A stretch of DNA of 64,000 bases, taken from positions 3,525,001-3,589,000 of the forward strand of contig NZ_PHUL01000001.1 of assembly GCF_002813425.1 (NCBI RefSeq). Reading direction: 5' to 3'. Source of the DNA: Cellulophaga sp. RHA19 (GTDB taxonomy: Bacteria > Bacteroidota > Bacteroidia > Flavobacteriales > Flavobacteriaceae). The notes under the pieces were generated by a model. That model ran no database searches, was not told the DNA's origin, and worked only from the letters and a program-made list of their open reading frames with translations. Shown here piece by piece: positions 1-9,932 of the stretch. The first letter of the stretch is position 1; every line of letters begins with the position of its first letter. The translations under genes and the position numbers were made by a program.

Positions 1-709
<709 letters not shown>

Positions 710-855
710 ACTACTAGATACTTTACAAATATCTAATAGCCTCTTGCTCTTCTCTATTTCGTATTCTTTTTATTTCTTATCGTGATAATTACCCCTGTGG
801 TAATTATACACAATGTCCCAATATGTCAATGAACGTTTTTCAGTACAATACTGAA

Positions 856-932
856 TGGTGGAGAATATCGGAGTCGAACCGATGACCTCCTGCGTGCAAG
901 GCAGGCGCTCTAGCCAGCTGAGCTAATCCCCC
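856..932 (-). tRNA. tRNA-Ala (TGC anticodon)
   Basis: A cloverleaf on the minus strand has a 7-bp acceptor stem (GGGGGAT with ATTCTCC), the D-arm AGCTCAGCTGG, the anticodon loop with TGC, and the T-arm GGTTCGACTCC. The terminal CCA is encoded at 858-856. It lies in the 16S-23S spacer, after tRNA-Ile in transcription order, which is the usual layout. Confidence 0.97.
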
Positions 933-1112
933 ATATACTAAAAGTAGTATATAGTAGCTTGTAGTTAGTACTGCCAACTACTACTCAACTCCAGAATTTC
1001 CTTCTACATTACGTTTATAATGTTATCTCAATACAATCAAACTAAGCAACTATAGCCTCTTCATTTACCCTAACTACTTCCGTAAACCTTACTCTTGATA
1101 AGCATTACTTAG

Positions 1113-1186
1113 TAGTCCCAGGCAGACTCGAACTGCCGACCTCTACATTATCAGTGTAGCGCTCTAACCAGCTGAGCTATGGGACT
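1113..1186 (-). tRNA. tRNA-Ile (GAT anticodon)
   Basis: A cloverleaf on the minus strand has a perfect acceptor stem AGTCCCA/TGGGACT, the anticodon stem CTACA/TGTAG around loop CTGATAA (anticodon GAT), and the T-arm GGCAGTTCGAGTCTGCC. Unlike the neighbouring tRNA-Ala, CCA is not encoded: the discriminator A is followed by CT. It lies in the 16S-23S spacer. Confidence 0.97.
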
Positions 1187-1298
1187 CAATCTTAGTTGTT
1201 GTATCTTAATATTTTGAAGTGACAGCGAAAAAAGAAAATAAATCTAATTATAACTAAATTTTTACTACATAATCTAATATGTAACGGTCGTCTTTCTC

Positions 1299-2820
<1,522 letters not shown>

Positions 2821-3036
2821 TTGTTTTGTAAATATTCTTAACAACCTAAAATCGTCTTCAACCAAACTCATTCTCTTTTTTAATTCAATAACACTACAAG
2901 TAGTATTATTTTGCTGTCTCTTCAATATGTCAAATGAACTTTTAATTCTTGTAGAAATACTAGACTCGAACTAGCTGATTCTCAAAACAAATCATTCCAA
3001 AATTTCTTATCGTTTTGTCCTCTCTGAAAGCGGTTG

Positions 3037-3068
3037 CAAATGTAAAACGTTTTTTTAAACTGACAAAA
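3037..3068 (-). promoter_or_regulatory. rRNA promoter, proximal (-33/-7 type)
   Basis: On the minus strand, TTTTG (3068-3064) is separated by 19 bp from TACATTTG (3044-3037). This matches the Bacteroidota housekeeping consensus TTTG-N19-TAnnTTTG. It lies about 220 bp upstream of 16S and is the best-placed promoter of the operon. Confidence 0.75.
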
Positions 3069-3128
3069 TAAAAAATTAAATTATTTTACTGTTTATTTCC
3101 GCTTAACAACCTTGTCAAATTCGGACTG

Positions 3129-3161
3129 CAAAAGTAGTTCTTTTAATTGTTACCAAACAAG
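3129..3161 (-). promoter_or_regulatory. Possible middle rRNA promoter
   Basis: TACTTTTG (3136-3129, minus strand) is a good -7 box. Possible -33 boxes are TTTG (3157-3154, spacer 17) and TTG (3160-3158, spacer 21). Neither has the ideal 19-bp spacing, so this is weaker than its two neighbours. Confidence 0.45.
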
Positions 3162-3263
3162 CTTTTTTTAACTTATTTCTTAACCTTATTTTTAAACTAA
3201 TTTTACGCTTTTCTCAATGAACTTTGCTAACTTTAATGACGTATGTTTTTCCGTTAGCGGGTG

Positions 3264-3294
3264 CAAATATAGGCAGCTTTTCTAACACCACAAG
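3264..3294 (-). promoter_or_regulatory. rRNA promoter, distal (-33/-7 type)
   Basis: CTTG (3294-3291, minus strand) is followed after 19 bp by TATATTTG (3271-3264), a full -7 consensus. With the boxes at 3136 and 3044 this suggests a tandem promoter array driving the rRNA operon. The rest of 2821-3600 is AT-rich leader with no reading frame I would support. Confidence 0.65.
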
Positions 3295-3578
3295 TCTTTT
3301 TTACATCTTTTTTAAAAGTATTTTTAAAACAAGCTTTACTACGCTATTTTTCAGACGTTTAAAACCCATTCTTTTTTGATGCTTTTTAAAAAAATATCAG
3401 TCCGCGAGTTTTAACCGCTCTTAAACCCTATTACTTTAACTATTGAATGGCGATTATCGACCTATAGAATTATTTGAATTAACACTAGACAATTACTACC
3501 ATTATATATAGGTATATAACCTCTGTTACAAAAACAACAAGTATTAATGTTGTTATAGTGTAAAATATCTAATTTATT

Positions 3579-3610
3579 ATTGTTAGGGTGAAAACAAGAT
3601 ATTATCTTTG
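3579..3610 (+). promoter_or_regulatory. thrS operon promoter
   Basis: ATTG (3579-3582) is followed after 20 bp by TATCTTTG (3603-3610). This fits the flavobacterial -33/-7 pattern and would start transcription about 15-20 bases upstream of the thrS ATG at 3634. Confidence 0.65.
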
Positions 3611-3633
3611 TAGACTATATATTAATAATAGGT

Positions 3634-5577
3634 ATGATTAAAATTACTTTACCAGACGGTACTTTAAAAGAATTTTCCGAAGGAAGCACTCCTATGGACG
3701 TTGCTAAAAGCATTAGCGAAGGATTTGCTAGAAATGTTATTTCTGCAAAATTTAATGATACCACGGTAGAAACCGTTACCCCTTTAACCGAAGATGGTTC
3801 TTTGGTTTTATATACTTGGAATGACACCGAAGGAAAGCAAGCTTTTTGGCACTCGTCTTCACACATTGTTGCGCAGGCTATAGAAGAACTATACCCTGGT
3901 GTTAAATTAACCATTGGCCCGTCTATTGAAAACGGATTTTATTATGATGTTGATTTGGGTGACGACAGATCTATATCTGATAAAGATTTTCCTAAAATAG
4001 AAAAGAAAGCAATTGAAATTGCAAGAGGGAAACACGATTTTAAAATGCGCTCCGTTACCAAAGCAGAAGCTTTAACTTTATATAAAGAACAAGGTAACGA
4101 ATACAAGACCGAATTAATTGAAAATTTAGAAGACGGTACTATTACTTTTTGCGACCACGATACCTTTACTGATTTATGTAGAGGTGGCCACATACCTAAT
4201 ACAGGTATTGTAAAAGCTATAAAAATATTAAGTGTTGCTGGTGCATACTGGAGGGGTGACGAAAACAAAACACAACTTACACGTATATACGGTATCTCTT
4301 TCCCTAAACAGAAAGAACTTACTGAGTACTTAGAGCTACTAGAGCAAGCAAAACAAAGAGACCATAGAAAATTAGGAAAGGAACTTGAGCTTTTTACTTT
4401 TTCACAGAAAGTTGGTGCAGGTTTACCTTTATGGCTACCAAAAGGCGCTGCTTTAAGAGAAAGATTAGAAAACTTTTTAAAGAAAGCACAAAAGAAGGCT
4501 GGTTACGAAATGGTTGTAACACCACATATAGGACAAAAAGAACTATACGTAACGTCTGGGCATTATGCCAAATACGGTGAAGATAGTTTTCAGCCAATAA
4601 AAACTCCTAAAATGGATGAAGAGTTTTTATTAAAACCGATGAACTGTCCACACCACTGTGAGGTTTTTAATTTTAAACCACATTCTTACAAAGATTTACC
4701 AAAGCGTTATGCAGAATTTGGTACTGTTTATAGATACGAACAAAGTGGAGAACTACACGGATTAACACGTGTTAGAGGTTTTACTCAGGATGATGCTCAT
4801 ATTTTTTGTACTCCAGAACAATTAGATGAAGAGTTTAAAGATGTGATTGATTTAGTACTTTATGTATTTGGATCTTTGGGTTTTGAAAACTTTAAAGCAC
4901 AAGTATCTGTAAGAGATTTAAATAATCCCGACAAATACATAGGTAATGTTGAAAACTGGGAAAAAGCAGAAAATGCAATTATAAATGCAGCCAAAGAAAA
5001 AGGTCTTGATTTTGTTATAGAAAGTGGTGAAGCTGCATTTTATGGTCCTAAGTTAGACTTTATGGTAAAAGATGCATTAGGTAGAAACTGGCAGTTAGGA
5101 ACAATACAAGTAGATTACAACTTACCAGAACGTTTTGAGCTTACATATAAAGGTAGTGACAATGAAGACCACAGACCTGTAATGATACACCGTGCACCTT
5201 TTGGAAGTATGGAACGTTTTATTGCCATATTACTTGAGCACACAGGAGGTAATTTCCCATTATGGCTAACACCAGAACAAGTAATAATACTGCCTGTTAG
5301 CGAGAAATATGAGAAATATGCGAAAAAAGTTTTAAATTCATTAGAAAATGACGAAATTCGCGCCCTGCTAGACAACAGAAACGAAACGGTTGGTAAGAAA
5401 ATTAGGGAAGCAGAGATGAATAAAATCCCTTTTATGATTATCATTGGCGAGAATGAAGAGGCTACAAACACAATATCTGTGCGTAAACACGGAGGTGAAG
5501 ATTTAGGCTCTATCTCAATAAAAGATTTTAGTGACTTGGTAACTAGCGAAATAAATAGTACCTTAAAGTCGTTTTAA
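3634..5577 (+). CDS. thrS: Threonine--tRNA ligase
   Basis: Charges tRNA-Thr with threonine in the cytoplasm. The 647-residue protein has the full family layout: an N-terminal TGS domain (about 1-62), the editing domain with HSSSH at 73-77, the class II catalytic core with the zinc-ligand motif MNCPHHCEVF near residue 335, the motif 2 region RYAEFGTVYRYEQSGELHG, motif 3 HRAPFGSMERF, and a C-terminal anticodon-binding domain starting near LTPEQVIILPVS. The ATG at 3634 sits just downstream of a good promoter. It heads the thrS-infC-rpmI-rplT cluster, an arrangement common in bacteria. Confidence 0.98.
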   Translation: MIKITLPDGTLKEFSEGSTPMDVAKSISEGFARNVISAKFNDTTVETVTPLTEDGSLVLYTWNDTEGKQAFWHSSSHIVAQAIEELYPGVKLTIGPSIENGFYYDVDLGDDRSISDKDFPKIEKKAIEIARGKHDFKMRSVTKAEALTLYKEQGNEYKTELIENLEDGTITFCDHDTFTDLCRGGHIPNTGIVKAIKILSVAGAYWRGDENKTQLTRIYGISFPKQKELTEYLELLEQAKQRDHRKLGKELELFTFSQKVGAGLPLWLPKGAALRERLENFLKKAQKKAGYEMVVTPHIGQKELYVTSGHYAKYGEDSFQPIKTPKMDEEFLLKPMNCPHHCEVFNFKPHSYKDLPKRYAEFGTVYRYEQSGELHGLTRVRGFTQDDAHIFCTPEQLDEEFKDVIDLVLYVFGSLGFENFKAQVSVRDLNNPDKYIGNVENWEKAENAIINAAKEKGLDFVIESGEAAFYGPKLDFMVKDALGRNWQLGTIQVDYNLPERFELTYKGSDNEDHRPVMIHRAPFGSMERFIAILLEHTGGNFPLWLTPEQVIILPVSEKYEKYAKKVLNSLENDEIRALLDNRNETVGKKIREAEMNKIPFMIIIGENEEATNTISVRKHGGEDLGSISIKDFSDLVTSEINSTLKSF

Positions 5578-5616
5578 AAAAATAGAAGTTTAATCTAAAA
5601 ATTATTAGTTATAGCA

Positions 5617-6165
5617 ATTAGAAAGAGATTTAGGCCACAGCCGAGGAGAGAGAATAAAAACCCGCACAATATTAACAGCGATATAAAAGTACCTAATGTA
5701 CGTTTGGTTGGTGATAATGTAGAGGTTGGTGTTTACACGACTAAAGTGGCGTTAGCAAAAGCAGAGGAGTTAGAATTAGATTTGGTAGAAATCTCACCAA
5801 AAGCAGATCCTCCTGTGTGTAAAATTATAGATTACAAGAAGTTCTTATACGAACAAAAGAAGCGTGAAAAGGTTATGAAAGCCAAAGCGTCTAAAGTTGT
5901 TGTTAAAGAAATACGTTTTGGACCACAAACTGATGATCATGATTATGAGTTTAAGAAAAAACACGCAGAGAAATTTTTAAAGGATGGTGCTAAATTAAAA
6001 GCATATGTGTTCTTTAAAGGTAGATCTATTGTCTATAAAGATCAAGGAGAAATATTGTTGTTACGTCTTGCTCAAGAACTAGAAGAACTAGGTAAAGTAG
6101 AGCAAATGCCAAAGTTAGAAGGTAAAAGAATGACAATGTTTTTAGCTCCTAAAACGAAAAAATAA
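5617..6165 (+). CDS. infC: Translation initiation factor IF-3, starting at ATT
   Basis: IF-3 binds the 30S subunit and proofreads start-codon choice. The conserved reading frame extends upstream of the first TTG (5704) through [20 protein letters not shown], typical of a flavobacterial IF-3 N-terminus. No ATG, GTG or TTG lies between 5617 and 5704 in frame, and a stop lies at 5596. The ATT at 5617 therefore fits best and gives 182 residues, the usual length. The N-domain, the lysine-rich linker ([11 protein letters not shown]) and the C-domain ([20 protein letters not shown]) are intact. Starting at AUU, which IF-3 discriminates against, is the known autoregulation device of E. coli infC. The start is inferred from homology. 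Confidence 0.93.
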   Translation: MRKRFRPQPRRENKNPHNINSDIKVPNVRLVGDNVEVGVYTTKVALAKAEELELDLVEISPKADPPVCKIIDYKKFLYEQKKREKVMKAKASKVVVKEIRFGPQTDDHDYEFKKKHAEKFLKDGAKLKAYVFFKGRSIVYKDQGEILLLRLAQELEELGKVEQMPKLEGKRMTMFLAPKTKK

Positions 6166-6225
6166 AAATACTTTTAGTTAAGTATTTTAAAATAAACCAA
6201 ATGTAATAGTTTGGAATACTAAGCG

Positions 6226-6252
6226 AGAAATACCGGAGTTTTTTCGGTATTT
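6226..6252 (+). promoter_or_regulatory. Hairpin in the infC-rpmI spacer
   Basis: AAATACCG and CGGTATTT form an 8-bp stem around a short loop in the 108-bp gap between infC and rpmI. No long U tract follows, so it looks more like an mRNA processing or autoregulatory element than a full terminator. Ribosomal protein L20 represses this operon in other bacteria through leader structures; applying that here is an inference. Confidence 0.4.
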
Positions 6253-6273
6253 AATTTATTAAATAGGAGAAAA

Positions 6274-6471
6274 ATGCCTAAAATGAAAACTAAATCCAGT
6301 GCTAAAAAGCGTTTTAAGCTTACAGGTACAGGTAAAATAAAAAGAAAGCACGCTTTTAAGAGTCACATTTTGACAAAAAAATCTAAGAAGCGTAAGCTTG
6401 CATTAACTCATAGTGGATTAGTACATGAGTCTGATGTAAAAAGTATTAAAGAGCAGTTACGTTTAAAGTAA
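6274..6471 (+). CDS. rpmI: 50S ribosomal protein L35
   Basis: A 65-residue, very basic ribosomal protein of normal length. It starts with the family signature [20 protein letters not shown] and continues [15 protein letters not shown]. It is preceded by AGGAG eight bases before the ATG, which is notable in a phylum that often lacks Shine-Dalgarno sequences. It sits between infC and rplT as expected. Confidence 0.98.
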   Translation: MPKMKTKSSAKKRFKLTGTGKIKRKHAFKSHILTKKSKKRKLALTHSGLVHESDVKSIKEQLRLK

Positions 6472-6567
6472 TTAGATTCTTTACGGTAATTATTATTAAC
6501 CATGGAGTTAGGCTTAAAAACAAAGTGTCTTAATTAAGACCGCCTACTACAAAAAAAATTAAAATTT
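6472..6567 (+). promoter_or_regulatory. rpmI-rplT spacer with pairable segments
   Basis: The 96-bp spacer holds a 14-bp perfect palindrome GTCTTAATTAAGAC (6527-6540). It is flanked by GTTAGGC (about 6508) and GCCTAC (about 6543), which can pair. This could fold into a structured leader for rplT, reminiscent of L20 autoregulation, but the fold is not tested. Confidence 0.35.
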
Positions 6568-6912
6568 ATGCCAAGATCAGTAAATTCAGTTGCTTCTAGA
6601 GCCAGAAGAAAAAAGGTTATGAAGCAAGCCAAAGGTTACTTTGGAAGACGTAAAAACGTTTGGACAGTAGCTAAAAATGCGGTTGAAAAAGCAATGCAAT
6701 ATGCTTACAGAGACCGTAGAGTTAAGAAAAGAAATTTCCGTGCTTTATGGATTACTCGTATTAATGCGGGTGCTAGATTACATGGAATGTCTTACTCTCA
6801 GTTTATGGGTAAAGTTAAAGCTAACAACATTGAGTTAAACCGTAAGGTTTTAGCTGATTTAGCTATGAACCACCCAGAAGCTTTTAAAGCTATTGTAAAC
6901 AAGGTAAAGTAA
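6568..6912 (+). CDS. rplT: 50S ribosomal protein L20
   Basis: A 114-residue 23S-binding assembly protein, full length. It begins [20 protein letters not shown] and contains [18 protein letters not shown] and the [19 protein letters not shown] block typical of the family. It is the last gene of the thrS cluster, 30 bases ahead of a strong terminator. Confidence 0.98.
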   Translation: MPRSVNSVASRARRKKVMKQAKGYFGRRKNVWTVAKNAVEKAMQYAYRDRRVKKRNFRALWITRINAGARLHGMSYSQFMGKVKANNIELNRKVLADLAMNHPEAFKAIVNKVK

Positions 6913-6940
6913 AAAAATAATTCATCTCGCTTAGGTGAAT

Positions 6941-6973
6941 AAAACCTGCTCTTTTATGAGCAGGTTTTTTTTT
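6941..6973 (+). terminator. Intrinsic terminator of the thrS-rplT operon
   Basis: AAAACCTGCTC and GAGCAGGTTTT form an 11-bp stem around a 6-base loop, followed by a run of T. It lies directly after rplT. Confidence 0.92.
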
Positions 6974-7119
6974 GACAAAACTTTAAGCTTTAGTAACACA
7001 ATATTTACACTTATGAAATGTTTTATACTATAGCTAATATTTTATTTAAAATAAAAAGCAACCTTTAGGCAGTTTTACATCTACCTAAAACAATAAACAT
7101 TATAAATACAGAAACGATT

Positions 7120-7263
7120 ATGACAGGAGAATTTGCAGAGATGACTGACTTCTTAATTAACCTTACCGAGAAAAACCCATACTTTTTTATTACGTTATGC
7201 ATACTAATTACTGCTTTTTTAACGTTCTTTGAACTACGAAAAAAACATCATAAAAACAGTTAA
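7120..7263 (+). CDS. Small single-span membrane protein (47 aa)
   Basis: ATG at 7120 gives 47 residues with one hydrophobic segment (about 23-38, FFITLCILITAFLTFF) and a basic tail ELRKKHHKNS. The stop TAA shares its last A with the ATG of the next gene (TAATG), indicating translational coupling. It has no recognised family. The coupling suggests that it acts with the DUF4870-like protein downstream. Confidence 0.65.
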   Translation: MTGEFAEMTDFLINLTEKNPYFFITLCILITAFLTFFELRKKHHKNS

Positions 7264-7649
7264 TGCACAATAACGAATTACAAGAAGATTACAGCTCTAT
7301 ATCCTTAATGCATTATTCTCAGCTCCTAAATTTTTTAGGCCCTTTTGGCATTATTGTGCCAATTATAATATGGTCCTCAAAAAAAAAGGATATAAAAGAT
7401 ATGGATGAGCATGGTAGAGCTGTAATTAATTTTCAAATTAGTGTACTAATTTACTCTGTTGTATTTTCTATACTACTGTTAGTATCTATGGTTTTATCGT
7501 TATTCATTGTAGGCTTTTTGTTTTTGTTTATACTATTTTTTGTTGGTATTGCACTAGCTTTATTAATGATAATAACTCCAATAATGGGTGGTATGGCAGC
7601 TTCTGAAAAAAGACTATACAAATATCCAATGAGTATTAAGTTTCTTTAA
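7263..7649 (+). CDS. DUF4870-like membrane protein
   Basis: A 128-residue integral membrane protein. The pattern HYSQLLNFLGPFGIIVPIII, followed by a short cytoplasmic loop with DEHGRAVINFQIS and two further long hydrophobic segments, matches the DUF4870/Tic20-like family of small bacterial membrane proteins. The function is not established. Its start overlaps the preceding 47-residue gene by one base, so the two are probably translated together. Confidence 0.75.
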   Translation: MHNNELQEDYSSISLMHYSQLLNFLGPFGIIVPIIIWSSKKKDIKDMDEHGRAVINFQISVLIYSVVFSILLLVSMVLSLFIVGFLFLFILFFVGIALALLMIITPIMGGMAASEKRLYKYPMSIKFL

Positions 7650-7747
7650 TGAACAAACCTCTATAATTTACAAAATGATTAAGTATTATTTATACTAATC
7701 TTTTAAGATAAAGAATATCTTTGCTACTTATAATTTAGCAAAAACAT

Positions 7748-8551
7748 ATGGATTTATCTAAAGTAAAAATGGTTGTTACAGATATGGACGGCACCTTACT
7801 AAACTCTAAACACGAGGTTAGTGAAAAGTTCCTTAATCAATTTAAAAAATTAAAAGAAAACAACATTTTATTTGTTGCTGCCAGCGGTAGACAATACCAT
7901 AGTATAGTAGATAAATTACACCCTATAAAAAATGATATTTTAGTTATTGCTGAAAATGGTGCCATTGCAAAAGACAAAGACAAGGAGTTGCTGCAAACTG
8001 GCTTAGATAAAAATACTATATTAGAACTGCTAGACTTAATTTCTACCATAGACAATGTTTATCCTGTACTCTGCGGCAAAAAGAAAGCCTATATCTCATC
8101 TAACTCTGAAGAATTTATTATGAAATTTAAAGAGTACTATGCTGAATATGCACTTTTAGAGAATCTAAAAAGTTATGATGATGATATTTTAAAAATAGCA
8201 ATTTATCATTTTGAAAGCTCTGAAACCTTTATCTATCCAAAGGTAAAACACTTAGAATCTAATTTAAAGGTGAAAATATCTGGAGAAAATTGGCTAGACT
8301 TATCTCATAATGATGCACACAAGGGACACGCTTTAAAAAAACTCCAAGACATGTTTAATATTTCTTCTGCAGAAACTATGGTGTTTGGAGATTTTAATAA
8401 TGATTTAGAGATGCTTGCCCTTGCAGATTTTAGTTTTGCAATGAAAAATGCACACCCAAACGTTACAAAAGCCGCTAACTACAGCACCAAAAGTAATGAT
8501 GAATATGGCGTTGAAACTATTTTAGATCTACTTTTAGAAACTAGAAATTAA
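7748..8551 (+). CDS. Cof-type HAD-superfamily sugar-phosphate phosphatase
   Basis: A cytoplasmic HAD hydrolase of 267 residues. Motif I is DMDGTLL with the nucleophile Asp12 and Asp14; the motif IV region is VFGDFNNDLEMLALA near residues 213-227. The C2B cap between them is of the Cof type. These enzymes dephosphorylate sugar phosphates or related small molecules; the substrate cannot be read from sequence. TATCTTTG at 7716-7723 is a plausible -7 box, but no clear -33 box is seen. Its stop overlaps the stop of the convergent gene by 4 bp. Confidence 0.9.
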   Translation: MDLSKVKMVVTDMDGTLLNSKHEVSEKFLNQFKKLKENNILFVAASGRQYHSIVDKLHPIKNDILVIAENGAIAKDKDKELLQTGLDKNTILELLDLISTIDNVYPVLCGKKKAYISSNSEEFIMKFKEYYAEYALLENLKSYDDDILKIAIYHFESSETFIYPKVKHLESNLKVKISGENWLDLSHNDAHKGHALKKLQDMFNISSAETMVFGDFNNDLEMLALADFSFAMKNAHPNVTKAANYSTKSNDEYGVETILDLLLETRN

Positions 8552-9807
8552 GTCTTTTTCTTTTTTTTACGAGCAGCAGGAAACAATACATTATTTAATA
8601 TTAGCCTATAACCAGGGGATGTAGGATGCAACTCTAACTCGGTTTTTGGATCCCCTACCCTGTGCTGATAGTCTTCTGGATCATGACCACCGTAAAAAGT
8701 AAAAAAGCCTTTTCCTTTTATACCGTGAATATACCTAGCCTCATTATTTATTTTATTTTCTCCTAAAACCAAAACATTTGATTTTATTAATAATCTATTA
8801 AAAGATGTTGTTTGCCCCATAAACCCTTTTACCAAGGAAGTATGGTTTTGACAAAGCATTGTTGGTACTGGATCCCACTTTGCTGAAAAATCCATTAACG
8901 AAAAATAATCAGTTTCTTTAGATATTTGTCTTTTTTGAGTCATATCTATATTCGAAAATTCATAAACCATTGGGTTACGCTCTAGTGTAAAATCTTTAAA
9001 CGCAAATGTTTTTTTATAATCTATTTGAGTTTGGTAACTAGGATCAGATGCATCACCATCAAACATTGGCTCACAAATATCTACACCTTCTGCAGATAAA
9101 GCAATATCAAAACTATCTGTAGCGGAACACATAGCAAACATAAAACCACCTCCTATTACGTAGTTTCTAATTTTTGTAGCAACTGCTGCTTTTTCCTCAG
9201 AAACTTTAGAATACCCTAGTTTGCTAGCCAATTCTTCAGATTTCTTTTTATTTTCTATATACCACGGAGCAGCTTTGTAACTACCATAAAACTTACCATA
9301 CTGACCCGTAAAATCTTCATGGTGCAAATGTAGCCAATCATATAAAGCCAGTTTATCACTTAAAACTTCCTCGTCATAAATGGTAACATAAGGAATTTCT
9401 GCATACGTTAACACCATAGTAACAGCATCATCCCATGGCTGATTGCCCTTGGGTGAGTACACTGCAACTTTAGGTGCTTTTTCTAAAATAACTGCATCTT
9501 GATTTTTAGACGGGCTGCTAATTTCTTCTAAAATTTGTTCTGATTGAGCTGTAGATAAAACCTCAAAAGAAACTCCTCTTATTTGACATTCTTTACGAAT
9601 AGCATCACCATCTGGTAGAAGAAAAGAACCACCTCTGTAATTTAACAACCAATGTACTTTTTGCTGTTTAGCTAATACCCAATAGGTTATACCATATGCT
9701 TTTAAATGATTTTTTTGACTTTCTGCATCCATAGGAATTAGAATGTTAGAAGCCATTGTACATAGCGTACACAAAAGAAAAGAAAAAAGTAAAAGGTATT
9801 TGCGCAT
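8548..9807 (-). CDS. Conserved exported protein (often labelled asparagine synthetase B)
   Basis: 419 residues with an N-terminal signal peptide (cleavage near residue 19, ...LCTMAS). It contains KVAVYSPKGNQPWDDAVTMV and VIGGGFMFAMCSATDSFDIALS, a glycine turn followed by Cys that looks like a class-I-amidotransferase-type elbow. It ends in a polylysine tail. Flavobacterial homologues are commonly annotated as asparagine synthetase B. I see neither an N-terminal Cys nucleophile domain nor an ATP pyrophosphatase domain, so that name is doubtful. The protein is probably periplasmic, with an unknown role. Confidence 0.7.
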   Translation of the reverse strand: MRKYLLLFSFLLCTLCTMASNILIPMDAESQKNHLKAYGITYWVLAKQQKVHWLLNYRGGSFLLPDGDAIRKECQIRGVSFEVLSTAQSEQILEEISSPSKNQDAVILEKAPKVAVYSPKGNQPWDDAVTMVLTYAEIPYVTIYDEEVLSDKLALYDWLHLHHEDFTGQYGKFYGSYKAAPWYIENKKKSEELASKLGYSKVSEEKAAVATKIRNYVIGGGFMFAMCSATDSFDIALSAEGVDICEPMFDGDASDPSYQTQIDYKKTFAFKDFTLERNPMVYEFSNIDMTQKRQISKETDYFSLMDFSAKWDPVPTMLCQNHTSLVKGFMGQTTSFNRLLIKSNVLVLGENKINNEARYIHGIKGKGFFTFYGGHDPEDYQHRVGDPKTELELHPTSPGYRLILNNVLFPAARKKKKKT

Positions 9808-9880
9808 TCTAAATGATATTTTTTGCCTTTTAAAGGTAAGTAAATCTCATTTTATATTGCCTAAGCAAATCTTAAAAAGC

Positions 9881-9923
9881 AAAAAAAATTGTTCTACACA
9901 TAAAAAGCACAGAACAATTTTTA
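9881..9923 (-). terminator. Terminator after dnaB
   Basis: AAAAATTGTTCT (9884-9895) pairs with AGAACAATTTTT (9911-9922), a 12-bp stem with flanking A/T runs. It starts 10 bases past the dnaB stop and could also act on the opposite strand. Confidence 0.75.
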
Positions 9924-9932
9924 AATATTTAA

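Noticed and set aside
5704..6165. infC starting at TTG 5704
   Set aside because: It would remove 29 conserved residues; the upstream ATT at 5617 fits the family.
8548..9807. Asparagine synthetase B as a functional name
   Set aside because: No glutaminase Cys at the N-terminus and no ATP-binding domain are visible, and the protein is exported.
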